From Myxococcota bacterium (GTDB taxonomy: Bacteria; Myxococcota_A; UBA796; CAJQPC01): a DNA stretch of 41,478 bases. How positions within the stretch are numbered: the first letter of the stretch is position 1; every line of letters starts with the position of its first letter. The notes under the pieces were generated by a model that had not been told where the DNA came from, did not search any database, and saw only the letters and a program-made list of their open reading frames with translations. The translations under genes were made by a program, and so were the position numbers. The stretch lies in contig JAKLKD010000028.1 of the NCBI GenBank assembly GCA_023150845.1, forward strand, positions 1 to 41,478, written 5' to 3'. This document shows positions 26,270 through 35,222 of this stretch, piece by piece.

Positions 26270-27715
26270 ATGAGCCCCCTCACTCTGCTCATCCTCGGCT
26301 GCGTCACGCGGGACGGTCCCGCCGTGGACGAGGACACGCGCGCGGTTGACGACAGCGCGCAGGACAGCGCGCAAGACAGCGTCCTCGACAGCGAGGCCTG
26401 TGAGCTCGGGGAGCCCAGCGTGGACGGGGACGCCGTCCCAGGCGGCACGCTCACCCTACGCGCCGATCACAGCGCGCGCTGGGAGGTCAGCGCCGGGGCG
26501 CTGTCCGCGGAGGAGGGCGCCGAGGTCACCTGGACCCTGCCCCTGGACCTCGCCGTGAACGTGCCCGAGGAGCTCGGCTTCGCCGCCACGGCCTGCGGGG
26601 CGCGGGCTGAAGGCCTCGTCACCGTAGACTGGCCGGTCTCGGCGCGGGTGATCGTGCTCTACAACCCGTTGGTGAGCGGCTCAGAGGACGTCGCCCGGGC
26701 CTACCTCAACGCCCGCGCGCTCCCGGAGACGGCGCTCTGCGGCGTGCCCCATGAGGACGACACGACCCTCCCGGGTGCGTCCTTCCCGAGCTTCCTCAGC
26801 GGGACCTTGGCCTGCGTCGAGCAGGTCGGCCCCCAGGTGCAGCTCATCGTCCCGGTCTACGGCGTGCCCTACAAGGTCACGGACCGCATCGTCGACATCG
26901 CCGACGCCACGCGCCTCGTCACGGTGAGCTTAGACGCCTTGCTCGTGTACGGCGCTGAAGCGATGGCGCTCACCCAGGCGGTCTACAGCCCGCTCTACCG
27001 CGACGGCGACAGCGTCACCGGGACCTACCCCCGGGCGGTGACCTTCGGCCAGCAGCGAGAGGTGAAGGGAGACGGCCTCTACCTCGTCACTCGCCTCGAC
27101 GGGGCCGACGCCGCGGCGGCCATCGACGTCATCGACCGCACCGTCGAGGCCGAGCAGCTCGCCCGCGACGGCCTCCTCGACGGCGTGGTCTACGTCGATG
27201 GCCGCTTCGGCGACTCGCCCCCGGACCCCGCCGCCAGCTTCGGCAGCTACGAGTGGGGCGAGTGGAACATGTGGGGTGTCCGGGGCGTGTTTGAGGCGAA
27301 CGGCGCCTGGCCCGTGGTCTGGGACGGGAACGAGGCGGAGTTCGGCACCGCCCCCGCGCCGCTGAACTGCCCCGACGCGCTCTTCTACGCGGGCTGGTAC
27401 TCCTACTACAACTACAACGACGCCTTCGTCTGGGCGCCGGGGGCCGTCGGCGGCCACCTCGACTCCTGCTCGGCCTGCGACCTGCGCTCGGGCACCTGGT
27501 CCGCCGAGGCGCTCAAGCGGGGCATCACCGCCACCTTCGGCGCGGTGAACGAGCCCTACGTCGCCGGGATGCCCGAGTACGACCAGCTCTTTTACGCCCT
27601 CACCCAAGGCGCCACCTTCGCTGAGGCCGCCTATCAGTCCACCGTGGTCGGCGCGTGGATGATGGTCTTCGTCGGCGACCCCCTCTATCAGCCCTTTGAC
27701 CGCGTCACGCGCTGA
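26270..27715 (+). CDS. TIGR03790-like lipoprotein
   Basis: The protein has 481 residues. The signal peptide ends in LLILGC (Cys11) and is followed by an Asp/Ser-rich linker (DSAQDSAQDSVLDS). From about residue 120 the pattern VIVLYNPLVSGSEDVARAYL, VPVYGVPYKV, YDQLFYALTQGATFAEAA and GDPLYQPF follows the TIGR03790 family of uncharacterised proteins, known from Planctomycetes, Acidobacteria and myxobacteria. Its function is not known; several aromatic stretches and GDPLY suggest a catalytic or carbohydrate-binding fold. It sits 17 bp upstream of the M3 peptidase and may be co-transcribed with it. Confidence 0.85.
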   Translation: MSPLTLLILGCVTRDGPAVDEDTRAVDDSAQDSAQDSVLDSEACELGEPSVDGDAVPGGTLTLRADHSARWEVSAGALSAEEGAEVTWTLPLDLAVNVPEELGFAATACGARAEGLVTVDWPVSARVIVLYNPLVSGSEDVARAYLNARALPETALCGVPHEDDTTLPGASFPSFLSGTLACVEQVGPQVQLIVPVYGVPYKVTDRIVDIADATRLVTVSLDALLVYGAEAMALTQAVYSPLYRDGDSVTGTYPRAVTFGQQREVKGDGLYLVTRLDGADAAAAIDVIDRTVEAEQLARDGLLDGVVYVDGRFGDSPPDPAASFGSYEWGEWNMWGVRGVFEANGAWPVVWDGNEAEFGTAPAPLNCPDALFYAGWYSYYNYNDAFVWAPGAVGGHLDSCSACDLRSGTWSAEALKRGITATFGAVNEPYVAGMPEYDQLFYALTQGATFAEAAYQSTVVGAWMMVFVGDPLYQPFDRVTR

Positions 27716-27732
27716 CGCGGCCTGGAGAGATC

Positions 27733-29781
27733 ATGAACACCCCGCGCTCGAACCCCCTCACGGCGCATTGGGAGACCCGCTATGGGCTCCCCCCCTTCGA
27801 CGCGCTGACCTCGGAGGACTTCGCCCCGGCCCTCGTCCAGGCGATGCAGGCGCACGAGGCCGAGGTGCGGCTCATCCTGGACGACCCCGCGCCGCCGACC
27901 TTTGAGAACACCGTGCTCGCCTTGGAGCGCTCCGGCCGGCTGCTGCGCCAGGTGACCGGGGTGTTCTACAACCTCATCTTGGCGAACACCGACGACGTGC
28001 TCGACACGACCCAGCGGGAGATGTCGCCGCGGCTCTCCGCCCACTGGAGCAAGATCATCACCGACGCCCGGCTCTTCGCCCGGGTCGACGCCCTCGTCCG
28101 CGACCTGGACCGCCTGGGCCTCGACGCGGAGTCGCGGCGCCTTCTCGAGCGCACCCACCTCGGCATGGTGCGCGCCGGGGCCCAGCTCAGCGAGGCCGAC
28201 CGCGAGCGGATGTCGGCGATCCTCGGGGAGCTCGCCGGGCTCGGGGCGCGCTTCACCCAGAACGTCCTGCGCGACGAGCGCACGATCTACCTCCCCCTGG
28301 ACTCCGACGACGACCTCGACGGCCTGCCCGCGCCCCTCGTCGCCGCCGCCGCCGAGGCCGCCCGGGAGCGTGGGCTCCCCCACCGCGGCGTCATCACGCT
28401 CTCCCGCTCCTTGGTCGAGCCCTTCTTGACCTTCTCCCGGCGCCGGGACCTCCGCGCCCGGGCCTTTGAGCTCTGGATCCGCCGGGGCGAAGGGGGAGGC
28501 GAGACGGACAACCTCGGCGTCATCTCCCGGACGCTCACCCTGCGGCGGGAGCGCGCCGCGCTCCTCGGTTACCCCACCTTCGCCGCCTACAAGCTCGACG
28601 ACACGATGGCGAAGACCCCGGAGACCGTGCGTGCGCTCATCCACGCGGTCTGGGAGCCCGCCCTGCGCGCCGTCGAGCAGGAGCGCGCTTTGCTCGTCGA
28701 GGCCGCCCGCGCCGAAGGGCAGACCGAGCCCCTCGCGCCGCATGACTGGCGGTATTTCGCCGAGAAGGTCCGCGCGGCGCGGTTTGACCTCGATGAGGCC
28801 GAGGTCAAGCCCTACTTCCCGGTCAACCGGGTCGTCGAGGCCGCCTTCGCCACGGCCCGGCGCCTGTTCGGGGTCACCTTTACCCCGGTCCACGGCCTGC
28901 CCGTCTACCACCCCGACGTGAGCGTCTACGAGGTCACCGACGCCAAGGGCGCCCACGTTGGCCTCTTCTTACACGACCTCTACGCCCGGCCGAGCAAACG
29001 GTCGGGGGCCTGGTCCTCGGCCTTCCGCGCCCAGGAGCGCCTCGACGGGGAGGTCCGCCCGATCATCGTCAACGTGCTCAACCTCGCCCGCGCGCCGGAG
29101 GGCCAGGTCACCCTGCTCACCCAAGACGAGGCGCGGGTGATCTTCCATGAGCTCGGCCACGGCCTCCACGGCCTGCTCTCGGACGTGACCTACCCCTCCT
29201 TGTCCGGCACGAGCGTCGCCCGGGACTTCGTGGAGCTGCCGAGCCAGCTCATGGAGCACTGGATTCAGAGCGAGGCCCTGCTCGGCGAGTTCGCCCGCCA
29301 CGCCGAGACCGGCGCGCCGATCCCGCCCTCGCTCCTCGCCCGCCTCCGGGCCGCACGAAACTTCAACCAGGGCTTCGGCACGGTGGAGTTTTTGGCCTCG
29401 GCGATGGTCGATCTCGACATGCACACCACCGACGGGCCCTTTGACGACCCGGCGCGGCTGGAGGCGGAGAGCCTCGCGCGCCTGGGCCTGCCGCCGGAGA
29501 TCGTGTCACGTCACCGCGCGCCGCACTTCGCGCACATCTTCTCCGGCGACGGCTACTCCGCGGGCTACTACAGCTACCTCTGGTCGGCGGTGCTCGACGC
29601 CGACGCCTTCGCGGCGTTTGAGGAGACTGGGGACCTGTTTGATCCCGCCACGGCGGCGCGGCTCAAGGACGTCATCTACTCCGCGGGCGGGCGCCGCCCC
29701 GAGGACGAGGCCTACCGCTTGTTCCGCGGCAAGATGCCCTCCGTCGATGGCCTGCTCCGCGTCCGGGGCTTCTTGGGCTGA
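27733..29781 (+). CDS. dcp: M3 family metallopeptidase (Dcp/oligopeptidase A-like)
   Basis: The protein has 682 residues, close to the length of Dcp and oligopeptidase A. GGAGAG precedes the ATG. The zinc site is H472-E473-L-G-H476 (FHELGHGLHG), and the third ligand is expected about 26 residues on, in FVELPSQLMEHW. The N-terminal PPTFENTVLALERSGRLLRQV is a Dcp-family signature. No signal peptide is present, so it is a cytoplasmic thermolysin-like oligopeptidase or dipeptidyl carboxypeptidase that removes short peptides. It is probably co-transcribed with the lipoprotein before it. Confidence 0.93.
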   Translation: MNTPRSNPLTAHWETRYGLPPFDALTSEDFAPALVQAMQAHEAEVRLILDDPAPPTFENTVLALERSGRLLRQVTGVFYNLILANTDDVLDTTQREMSPRLSAHWSKIITDARLFARVDALVRDLDRLGLDAESRRLLERTHLGMVRAGAQLSEADRERMSAILGELAGLGARFTQNVLRDERTIYLPLDSDDDLDGLPAPLVAAAAEAARERGLPHRGVITLSRSLVEPFLTFSRRRDLRARAFELWIRRGEGGGETDNLGVISRTLTLRRERAALLGYPTFAAYKLDDTMAKTPETVRALIHAVWEPALRAVEQERALLVEAARAEGQTEPLAPHDWRYFAEKVRAARFDLDEAEVKPYFPVNRVVEAAFATARRLFGVTFTPVHGLPVYHPDVSVYEVTDAKGAHVGLFLHDLYARPSKRSGAWSSAFRAQERLDGEVRPIIVNVLNLARAPEGQVTLLTQDEARVIFHELGHGLHGLLSDVTYPSLSGTSVARDFVELPSQLMEHWIQSEALLGEFARHAETGAPIPPSLLARLRAARNFNQGFGTVEFLASAMVDLDMHTTDGPFDDPARLEAESLARLGLPPEIVSRHRAPHFAHIFSGDGYSAGYYSYLWSAVLDADAFAAFEETGDLFDPATAARLKDVIYSAGGRRPEDEAYRLFRGKMPSVDGLLRVRGFLG

Positions 29782-29800
29782 GCCCAGGGGCCCGGGCGGC

Positions 29801-30172
29801 TCAGAGCTGATCGGCCCTCACCCCGTCCGGGTGGGGGCCAAACTGCGACTCAAACGCGCGCAGGCACTCCAGCGCCTCCCAGCGCTGGCCGAGGCGGGCG
29901 TAGGCCACGACGAGGAGCCGCAACGACTGCTCCCGGCTCGTCAGATCACCGTCCAGGGCGCGTAAGAAACACATCGCGGCGTGACGGACGAGGTGGGTCT
30001 GTAGGTAGATGAGGCCGAGGTTCTCGTACAAGAACCGGGCGTGCTCGTGGTGCTCGGGCCCGAGCCCCGTCGTGGCCTCCTCCAAGATGTGGATGGCGCC
30101 GTCGAGATCCCGGGCCATAAAACGTTCACCCGCCCGGCGGTTCGCCTCGACGGTCCAATGAAGCGGGGTCAT
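29801..30172 (-). CDS. Small TPR-like protein
   Basis: The protein has 123 residues. The ATG overlaps the upstream methyltransferase stop codon as ATGA. It consists of helical repeats in TPR style (FMARDLDGAIHILEEATTGLG, ARFLYENLGLIYLQTHLVRHA, LRLLVVAYARLGQRWEALEC), so it is a scaffold or adaptor without a catalytic site. The frame is open further upstream but there is low-complexity shadow of the methyltransferase. Coupling to the methyltransferase suggests it delivers or presents the target protein; that is inference. Confidence 0.85.
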   Translation of the reverse strand: MTPLHWTVEANRRAGERFMARDLDGAIHILEEATTGLGPEHHEHARFLYENLGLIYLQTHLVRHAAMCFLRALDGDLTSREQSLRLLVVAYARLGQRWEALECLRAFESQFGPHPDGVRADQL

Positions 30173-31161
30173 GGGCGCTCCAGGCGGGGAGAGGCCGGGG
30201 TGTGCTGCAGGTGCGCCGGGTCCGAGGAGAGGTCGAAGTGCATCAAGGTCTGCCCGCCTCGGCGCAGCGCGCCTGACCAACGCCAGATCTGCTCGGGGTG
30301 CTCTGTGTCAAGTCGGATGTGTACGTCGAGCACGTCACCGTCCTTGGTGATCACCGTTGGCGTCGGGAAGAGGAGCTGGCCCCAGTGGGTCGTGCGCCCG
30401 GGGCCGGTGTCTAAGGTGACCGTCGGCGCGAGCTCGGCGACGAACCACCCGGCCACGCCGCGCAGCCGACCGCCGCTCCGCAAGGTGAACTGTGCTTGAT
30501 GATCGAGGGGGCGCTCGGCGAGGTGGAGCTTTGGGGGATCGAGGCGGTGGAAGAGGGCGGGCTCGGCCAGCGCCGCGTCCGGGCGCAGGTTCACGCCGTA
30601 ACGACTGTGCAGGGCGGTGGTCCAGGCGGACCCCATCTTGAGGCCGAGCATCGGGCGCTCAAAGTGGTCTACGGAGCTTAAGTGAAAGCCGCCGACCGGG
30701 GCGATGAGCAGGTCCACCCGCCCCGGGCAGAACCGCGCGCCGGGCTTCATCCACCGGGCCGTGGCCTCGACGATGGGCAACATGCCGTCGTCCTCGACGA
30801 AGCGCCCCATAAACTCGCTGATCACGAGGTCGACGGGCTCAGGCGGCGTGAGGCTCGTGAACTCGGCCTGAATCACCTCGACCCGGTCGCTGAGGCCGTT
30901 CTCGGCGACCAAGGAGCGGGCGAGCCCTGCCACGGGCATCGCCTCGACGGCGTAGACCTTCTTGGCCCCGGCCCGGGCGGCGAGCATCGAGAGCAGGCCG
31001 GTGCCCGCGCCGAGGTCCAAGACGACGTCGCCAGGGCGCACCATCGCCCGGATGCCGCGCTCATAGGCGTCGACCCGGGCGAGATCCTCCAGCATCGTGC
31101 GGTGGTAGTCGAGCCCCCCGCCGTGGCCGCTGGCGCCGATGGGGGGTCGGAGGGTGGTCAT
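30169..31161 (-). CDS. Protein arginine N-methyltransferase-like SAM enzyme
   Basis: The protein has 330 residues. DYHRTMLEDLARVDAYERGI (18-37) matches the PRMT N-helix. VLDLGAGTGLLSMLAARAG (from 47) is motif I, and VYAVEA is the acidic end of strand 2. DLVISEFMGRFVEDDGML (111-128) is the double-E loop, where the first Glu (E116) is kept and the second is Asp125. THWGQLLF (258-265) matches the THW loop, and a beta-barrel-like C-terminal part completes the PRMT plan. It likely transfers methyl groups from SAM to protein arginines. The coupled TPR gene at 29801 would be a natural partner. It could instead act on small molecules. Confidence 0.88.
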   Translation of the reverse strand: MTTLRPPIGASGHGGGLDYHRTMLEDLARVDAYERGIRAMVRPGDVVLDLGAGTGLLSMLAARAGAKKVYAVEAMPVAGLARSLVAENGLSDRVEVIQAEFTSLTPPEPVDLVISEFMGRFVEDDGMLPIVEATARWMKPGARFCPGRVDLLIAPVGGFHLSSVDHFERPMLGLKMGSAWTTALHSRYGVNLRPDAALAEPALFHRLDPPKLHLAERPLDHQAQFTLRSGGRLRGVAGWFVAELAPTVTLDTGPGRTTHWGQLLFPTPTVITKDGDVLDVHIRLDTEHPEQIWRWSGALRRGGQTLMHFDLSSDPAHLQHTPASPRLERP

Positions 31162-31227
31162 GGCGGCTCCGCGAGGATGGGGCAGGGTGCGAACACCCTA
31201 CCACACCCGCGGTGCCGGGCGGACCGG

Positions 31228-34077
31228 CTACCAGTCGATAACGTAGATCCGGCCGTAGCTGACCGACGACGAGGTCGCGCCGTAGCCGTGCGCGGTCACG
31301 GCGAGGTCATCGACGCCGTCCTTGTTGAAGTCGCCCGTGGCCAAGGTCGCGCCGAAGAAGTCCACGGACTTCTCACCCTGCACGCCGCCGTCGGCGTCCT
31401 CTTCAGTGAGCGAGGCCCCGGCCGCGGCCAAGGAGACGCCGTTGTAGATGTAGACCTGCCCGACGGTGTTCGCCTCGCCGTAGGTGTAAGACACGCCGTC
31501 CGGCGCGCCCACGGCGAGGTCGTCGACGCCATCCCCGGTGTAGTCGCCGACGGAGAGACCGTGGCCGAAGTAGGACGGCCCGCCGCCGCTGGCGATGGTC
31601 ACGTCGGCGTCGGTCACGGCGAGGGTGCCGGTGACGCTCGTCGCCGTATCCCAGAAGAGGTAGACCGTGTCCTCGTAGGGGCTCGCGACGGCGAGATCGG
31701 TCTTGCCGTCGTTGTCGAAGTCGCCCAAGGCCACGCCGCCCCGGCGACCGAGGTCCTCATCCCGGCCAGCGCCCTGGATGACGGTCTTCGCCGCGCTGCC
31801 GACGGAGCTGTCGACGTTGAGGCTCGACGCGCCGCTCCAGATGTAGATCGCCCCTGCGCCGGACCGCGCGTCGGAGTTGCCGGGCGCGCCCATCGCGAGG
31901 TCGTCATAACCGTCGCCGTTGAGGTCACCGCCGCCGAGCCAGGCGCCGAGGTAATCGTCATCGTCACCGTCGAGGAGCAGCTCGCTGTCCGTGATCGTCA
32001 GCTCATCCCCGCTGGCGAGCCCGGCGCCGTCAAAGCCGTACACCGCGCCCTTGTAGTCCCCACCGCCGTAGGCCGGGTCGCCGTAGACGACCTCGTTGTA
32101 GCCATCCGCGTCGAGATCGAGGTGGTTGACGATCATCGTGTGGTAGGTCGGGCCGTCGTAGCTCGTCTGCATGAAGGTCTCGGCGCCGTCGAAGGTCACC
32201 GACGCGCCGTCCCCGGCATCCGCGGTGCTCAGCGCCCCGGAGAACACGATCCCGCCCGCGCTGGAGCCGTAGTAGTAGCCGTAGTAGGCGTCCGTCGCGG
32301 ACCAGGCGAGGTCCACCTTGCCGTCGGCGTTCACGTCGCCGAAGGTCTGCGGGACGTGGCCGAGGTACTCACGCTGGTCGCCGGAGTAGGTGTAGTCGGC
32401 GTAGGTGCTCACCGAGCCCGCCCAGGTCGTGTAGTCGGCGCCGCTGACGACGTAGAGCGTGCCCTCGCTGTTGCTGCCGCGGTAGATGGCGCCGGTCACG
32501 AGGTCCACGACGCCGTCGCCGGTGATGTCGCCGACGCCCAAGGCCGTGTGGAAGCCGAGCCAAGAGTCTGTGTCTTGTCCGTTGAGGTAGCCGCCGGCCA
32601 CGTCGAGCACGGGCACGACGTCCACGGACCCATCACAGTCGTTGTCTACGCCGTCCCAGACCTCGTCCGCGTCGGGGCTGACGCTGATGTCGTCATCGTC
32701 ACAGTCGCCGGTGTCTACGGAGTAGCTGTCGCCGTCGTGGTCAACGCTCGTGCAGTTGTCGTTCACCGCGCCGGGGCTGCCCTTGTCACCGCCGCTCAGC
32801 GCGGAGCTCGCCGCGCACCAGCGGGCGACGTCGGCGGCGTCGGTGATGTTGAGGAAGGTGTCATCGAGGCTCGCGGCGGCGCCAGCGGAGACCGGCCAAG
32901 ACGTCGTGTAGGCGAGGCTGAAGATCGTGATGCTCCCGGCGGTGAGCGTCAGGGTGTCGCCGCCGTCGGCCAAGGTGAAGCCGGAGCCCGCCCAGGTCCA
33001 GTCCACCGTCGCGCCGCCGTTCGTGGTCGTGTCGGCGCTCGCCCCGAGCACGGCGTAGCCGCCGACGTCGAGGATGACGTCGCCGTCGATGGTGAAGGAG
33101 CCGCCTTTGGTCGAGGTGAGGGTGAAGCCCTTGAGGTTCAGCGCCCGGCCCGTGTTGTTGAGCAGCTCGATGTACTCACCGACGCTGTCGTCGACGGCGC
33201 GGGGGTTGACGAAGAGCTCGGTGTAGAAGGCGTCGCCGCTGGCGATGAGGCTGTCATCCGCGAGGCCGGAGCAGTCGTTGTCCAAGGCGTCGGCCACCTC
33301 GGTCTGGCCGGGGCCGACGTCGGCGTTCGTGTCGTCGCAGTCCTCGCCGCCGCCGACGATGGCGTCCTCGCCGTCGCTGTCCTGGTCGTAGTCGCTGCCG
33401 CCGGAGCAGTCCTGATCAACGCCGTCGTACCAGGTCTCGGGGGCGCCGCCGTACACCGAGGCGTCGAGGTCATCACAGTCCTCACCGCCGCCGACCGTGG
33501 CGTCTTGGCCGTCCGCGTCCTGGTCATAGTCGCTGCCGCCGGAGCAGTCGGCGTCGACGCCGTCATACCAGGTCTCCGTCGCGCCGGGGTTCACCGCGGC
33601 GTCGAAGTCATCACAGTCGTCGCCGCCAGCGCCAGGGGCGAGGTAACCGTCCCCGTCAAAGTCCGATGACGCCGAGGCCTGCAGGGTGACCTCGCCGGTC
33701 TGCCCGTCGGTGGAGGTCACCCGCAGGACGCCCTCGTAGAGCTCCTCGTCCGGGGCGGTGAACGCCACGACGAGGTCACCGGACGCGCCCGGGGTGAGGC
33801 TCAGCGAGCCCTCGACGACGCTAAAGGTCGTGGAGCCCTCCACCGCGGCGGTGAGCTCCAGAGAGGCGACGCCTTCGCAGTCGTTGAGCACGGTGAGGCT
33901 CTGGGTCGAGGCCTGCCCGACGCTCACCCCCGCCCACTGCAGCTCCGAGGCCCCCAAAGAGAGCACAGGGCAGTTGTCATCTTCGATGCCGGGGCTGTCG
34001 GCCGTGTCATCGAGGACGATGGTGCCTTTTCCACAGCCTGCGGCGAGCAGGAGAACGATCAGGGACGGAACGCGCAT
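31228..34077 (-). CDS. Large multidomain lipoprotein: ASH-like, MopE repeats, lamin-tail, FG-GAP propeller
   Basis: The protein has 949 residues. The ATG at 34077 gives the signal peptide ending in LAAGC (Cys15); an upstream in-frame start at 34113 would spoil it. Residues of about 35-137 look like an ASH/choice-of-anchor domain. Residues of about 138-270 are MopE-like metal-binding units, two of them almost identical. Residues of about 280-430 are a lamin-tail domain (GEYIELLNNTGRALNLKGFT). Residues of about 440-500 hold another MopE unit, and about 510-949 are FG-GAP propeller repeats (GDFDNDGKTDLAVASP, GDYTGDGVDDLAVGAP, GDFNKDGVDDLAVTA). It is probably a surface-anchored adhesion or scaffolding protein. 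The gap to the preceding gene is 81 bp. Confidence 0.92.
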   Translation of the reverse strand: MRVPSLIVLLLAAGCGKGTIVLDDTADSPGIEDDNCPVLSLGASELQWAGVSVGQASTQSLTVLNDCEGVASLELTAAVEGSTTFSVVEGSLSLTPGASGDLVVAFTAPDEELYEGVLRVTSTDGQTGEVTLQASASSDFDGDGYLAPGAGGDDCDDFDAAVNPGATETWYDGVDADCSGGSDYDQDADGQDATVGGGEDCDDLDASVYGGAPETWYDGVDQDCSGGSDYDQDSDGEDAIVGGGEDCDDTNADVGPGQTEVADALDNDCSGLADDSLIASGDAFYTELFVNPRAVDDSVGEYIELLNNTGRALNLKGFTLTSTKGGSFTIDGDVILDVGGYAVLGASADTTTNGGATVDWTWAGSGFTLADGGDTLTLTAGSITIFSLAYTTSWPVSAGAAASLDDTFLNITDAADVARWCAASSALSGGDKGSPGAVNDNCTSVDHDGDSYSVDTGDCDDDDISVSPDADEVWDGVDNDCDGSVDVVPVLDVAGGYLNGQDTDSWLGFHTALGVGDITGDGVVDLVTGAIYRGSNSEGTLYVVSGADYTTWAGSVSTYADYTYSGDQREYLGHVPQTFGDVNADGKVDLAWSATDAYYGYYYGSSAGGIVFSGALSTADAGDGASVTFDGAETFMQTSYDGPTYHTMIVNHLDLDADGYNEVVYGDPAYGGGDYKGAVYGFDGAGLASGDELTITDSELLLDGDDDDYLGAWLGGGDLNGDGYDDLAMGAPGNSDARSGAGAIYIWSGASSLNVDSSVGSAAKTVIQGAGRDEDLGRRGGVALGDFDNDGKTDLAVASPYEDTVYLFWDTATSVTGTLAVTDADVTIASGGGPSYFGHGLSVGDYTGDGVDDLAVGAPDGVSYTYGEANTVGQVYIYNGVSLAAAGASLTEEDADGGVQGEKSVDFFGATLATGDFNKDGVDDLAVTAHGYGATSSSVSYGRIYVIDW
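33301..33576 (-). repeat. 138-bp tandem repeat inside the lamin-tail lipoprotein gene
   Basis: Two adjacent 46-residue units (E168-P213 and E214 onward) both read ETWYDGVDxDCSGGSDYDQD, then VGGGEDCDD. At the DNA level they are also very similar, so this is a recent duplication of one MopE unit. Copy number could vary between strains. Confidence 0.8.
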
Positions 34078-34158
34078 GGGGAGCCTCGTCGTGGTGGGGC
34101 ACAGGGTGACCAAAGTTCATGATCTTGGATAGCCTACGCCGAAGCTATGACACAGCTC

Positions 34159-35202
34159 TTACAATGCGGTGAGCAAGTGGGTGAGCCCGTGCCTGAGGGC
34201 GCCTTGGGGAAGATCGGGGTGTCGAGAGGAGTAAGTGTTGATGAACACTACGTCTGAGCCCGTCGGCGCGCTCGACATCCACTCCAAGCAGCGGGCCAGA
34301 GCCTTGCCGGTGTAGGTGGGATCGAGGCTGAGGCCGAGCTGCTCACGGGCGAAGGTGCGGGCCGCCTCCCCGGCCGGGGTGGGGTGCCCGTAGCCCGCGC
34401 CGATGACGCCGTCGTGGAGCACAAGACGGTCCGGATCAAAGGGTGGACAGTCCGCGCCCGAGGCCCGCAGGCGCCGCGCCGTGGCCTGGCCCAGCCAGGT
34501 CAGCGCCGTCTTTGAGATGAACGCGCCCTCGACGACCCGGACGCCGTGCACACGGGTGGGGAGCGAGGTCAAGCTGAGGCCCAAGGTGAGGCCGACGGCG
34601 GTGCCGCCGGAGCCGACCGGCACAAACAGATCCGTCGGCGGCGGGAGCAAACCCGACTTGACCTGGGCCTCCAGCTCCAGCGCCCCCGCCACCCAGCCGA
34701 GGTCGCCGAGCTCCCCGGTGCCGCCCGCCCAGACGAGGCTCGGCCAGGGCCGCCCCGCCCGGCGCCCGGCGATCAAGGCCTTCAGCCCCGCCCACGGCAG
34801 GCCGACCATGCTCCCGGCGGCCTCGACGGACGCGGCGTGGGCGCTGAGCAAGGCGGCGTTCTGCCGGGCGTGCTCGGTGTCGGGCTGGGGGAAGACGACG
34901 GCGCGTAACGAGACGCCGAAGGCCGGGCCGTAGAGCGCGGCGGCGACGAGGTAGTTGCTGCCGACGCCGCCTAAGGTCAGCAGCTCCCCGCCGTTGGCCA
35001 CGACGTCTGGGAGGATCCACTCCAGCTTCCGGACCTTGTTGCCGCCGTAGATCGTCCCCGCGAGATCCTCCCGCTTCACCCACAGCCGGGCCCCGCCGCG
35101 GTCCCCGGCGGCCGCGCGCTCGATAGGCGTCGCCGGGCCGCAGAGCGACACCGAGGGCAGGGTGAGTCCAGGCAGTCGCGCGCGGAGCAGCTCAGCGGAC
35201 AT
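34159..35202 (-). CDS. PLP-dependent D-cysteine desulfhydrase/ACC deaminase family enzyme
   Basis: The protein has 347 residues, fold type II. VKREDLAGTIYGGNKVRKLEW holds the PLP-binding Lys in GNKxRKLE, TLGGVGSNY binds substrate carboxylate, and VPVGSGGTAVGLTLG is the phosphate-binding loop. The set GNKVRKLEW plus SGGTAxGL marks the D-cysteine desulfhydrase/1-aminocyclopropane-1-carboxylate deaminase branch; the exact substrate cannot be told. It is cytosolic. It is divergent from the metalloprotease gene at 35223, with only 20 bp between the annotated starts. Confidence 0.9.
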   Translation of the reverse strand: MSAELLRARLPGLTLPSVSLCGPATPIERAAAGDRGGARLWVKREDLAGTIYGGNKVRKLEWILPDVVANGGELLTLGGVGSNYLVAAALYGPAFGVSLRAVVFPQPDTEHARQNAALLSAHAASVEAAGSMVGLPWAGLKALIAGRRAGRPWPSLVWAGGTGELGDLGWVAGALELEAQVKSGLLPPPTDLFVPVGSGGTAVGLTLGLSLTSLPTRVHGVRVVEGAFISKTALTWLGQATARRLRASGADCPPFDPDRLVLHDGVIGAGYGHPTPAGEAARTFAREQLGLSLDPTYTGKALARCLEWMSSAPTGSDVVFINTYSSRHPDLPQGALRHGLTHLLTAL

Positions 35203-35222
35203 GGGGTCACTCCCGAAGAATC

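Noticed and set aside
27688-28956. A 422-codon minus-strand frame opposite the M3 peptidase gene
   Set aside because: The plus-strand Dcp-like protein explains the region with clear motifs; the antisense translation has none.
29774-29786. Terminator hairpin TGGGC-TGA-GCCCA after the M3 peptidase gene
   Set aside because: The stem has only five pairs and a three-base loop and covers the stop codon; it is too weak to call.
30682-33669. A 995-codon open frame on the plus strand, antisense to the lamin-tail lipoprotein and methyltransferase genes
   Set aside because: It mirrors the repeats and GC-rich codons of the real minus-strand genes and has no start signal; the translation is low-complexity Val/Gly/Ala/Arg sequence with no family.
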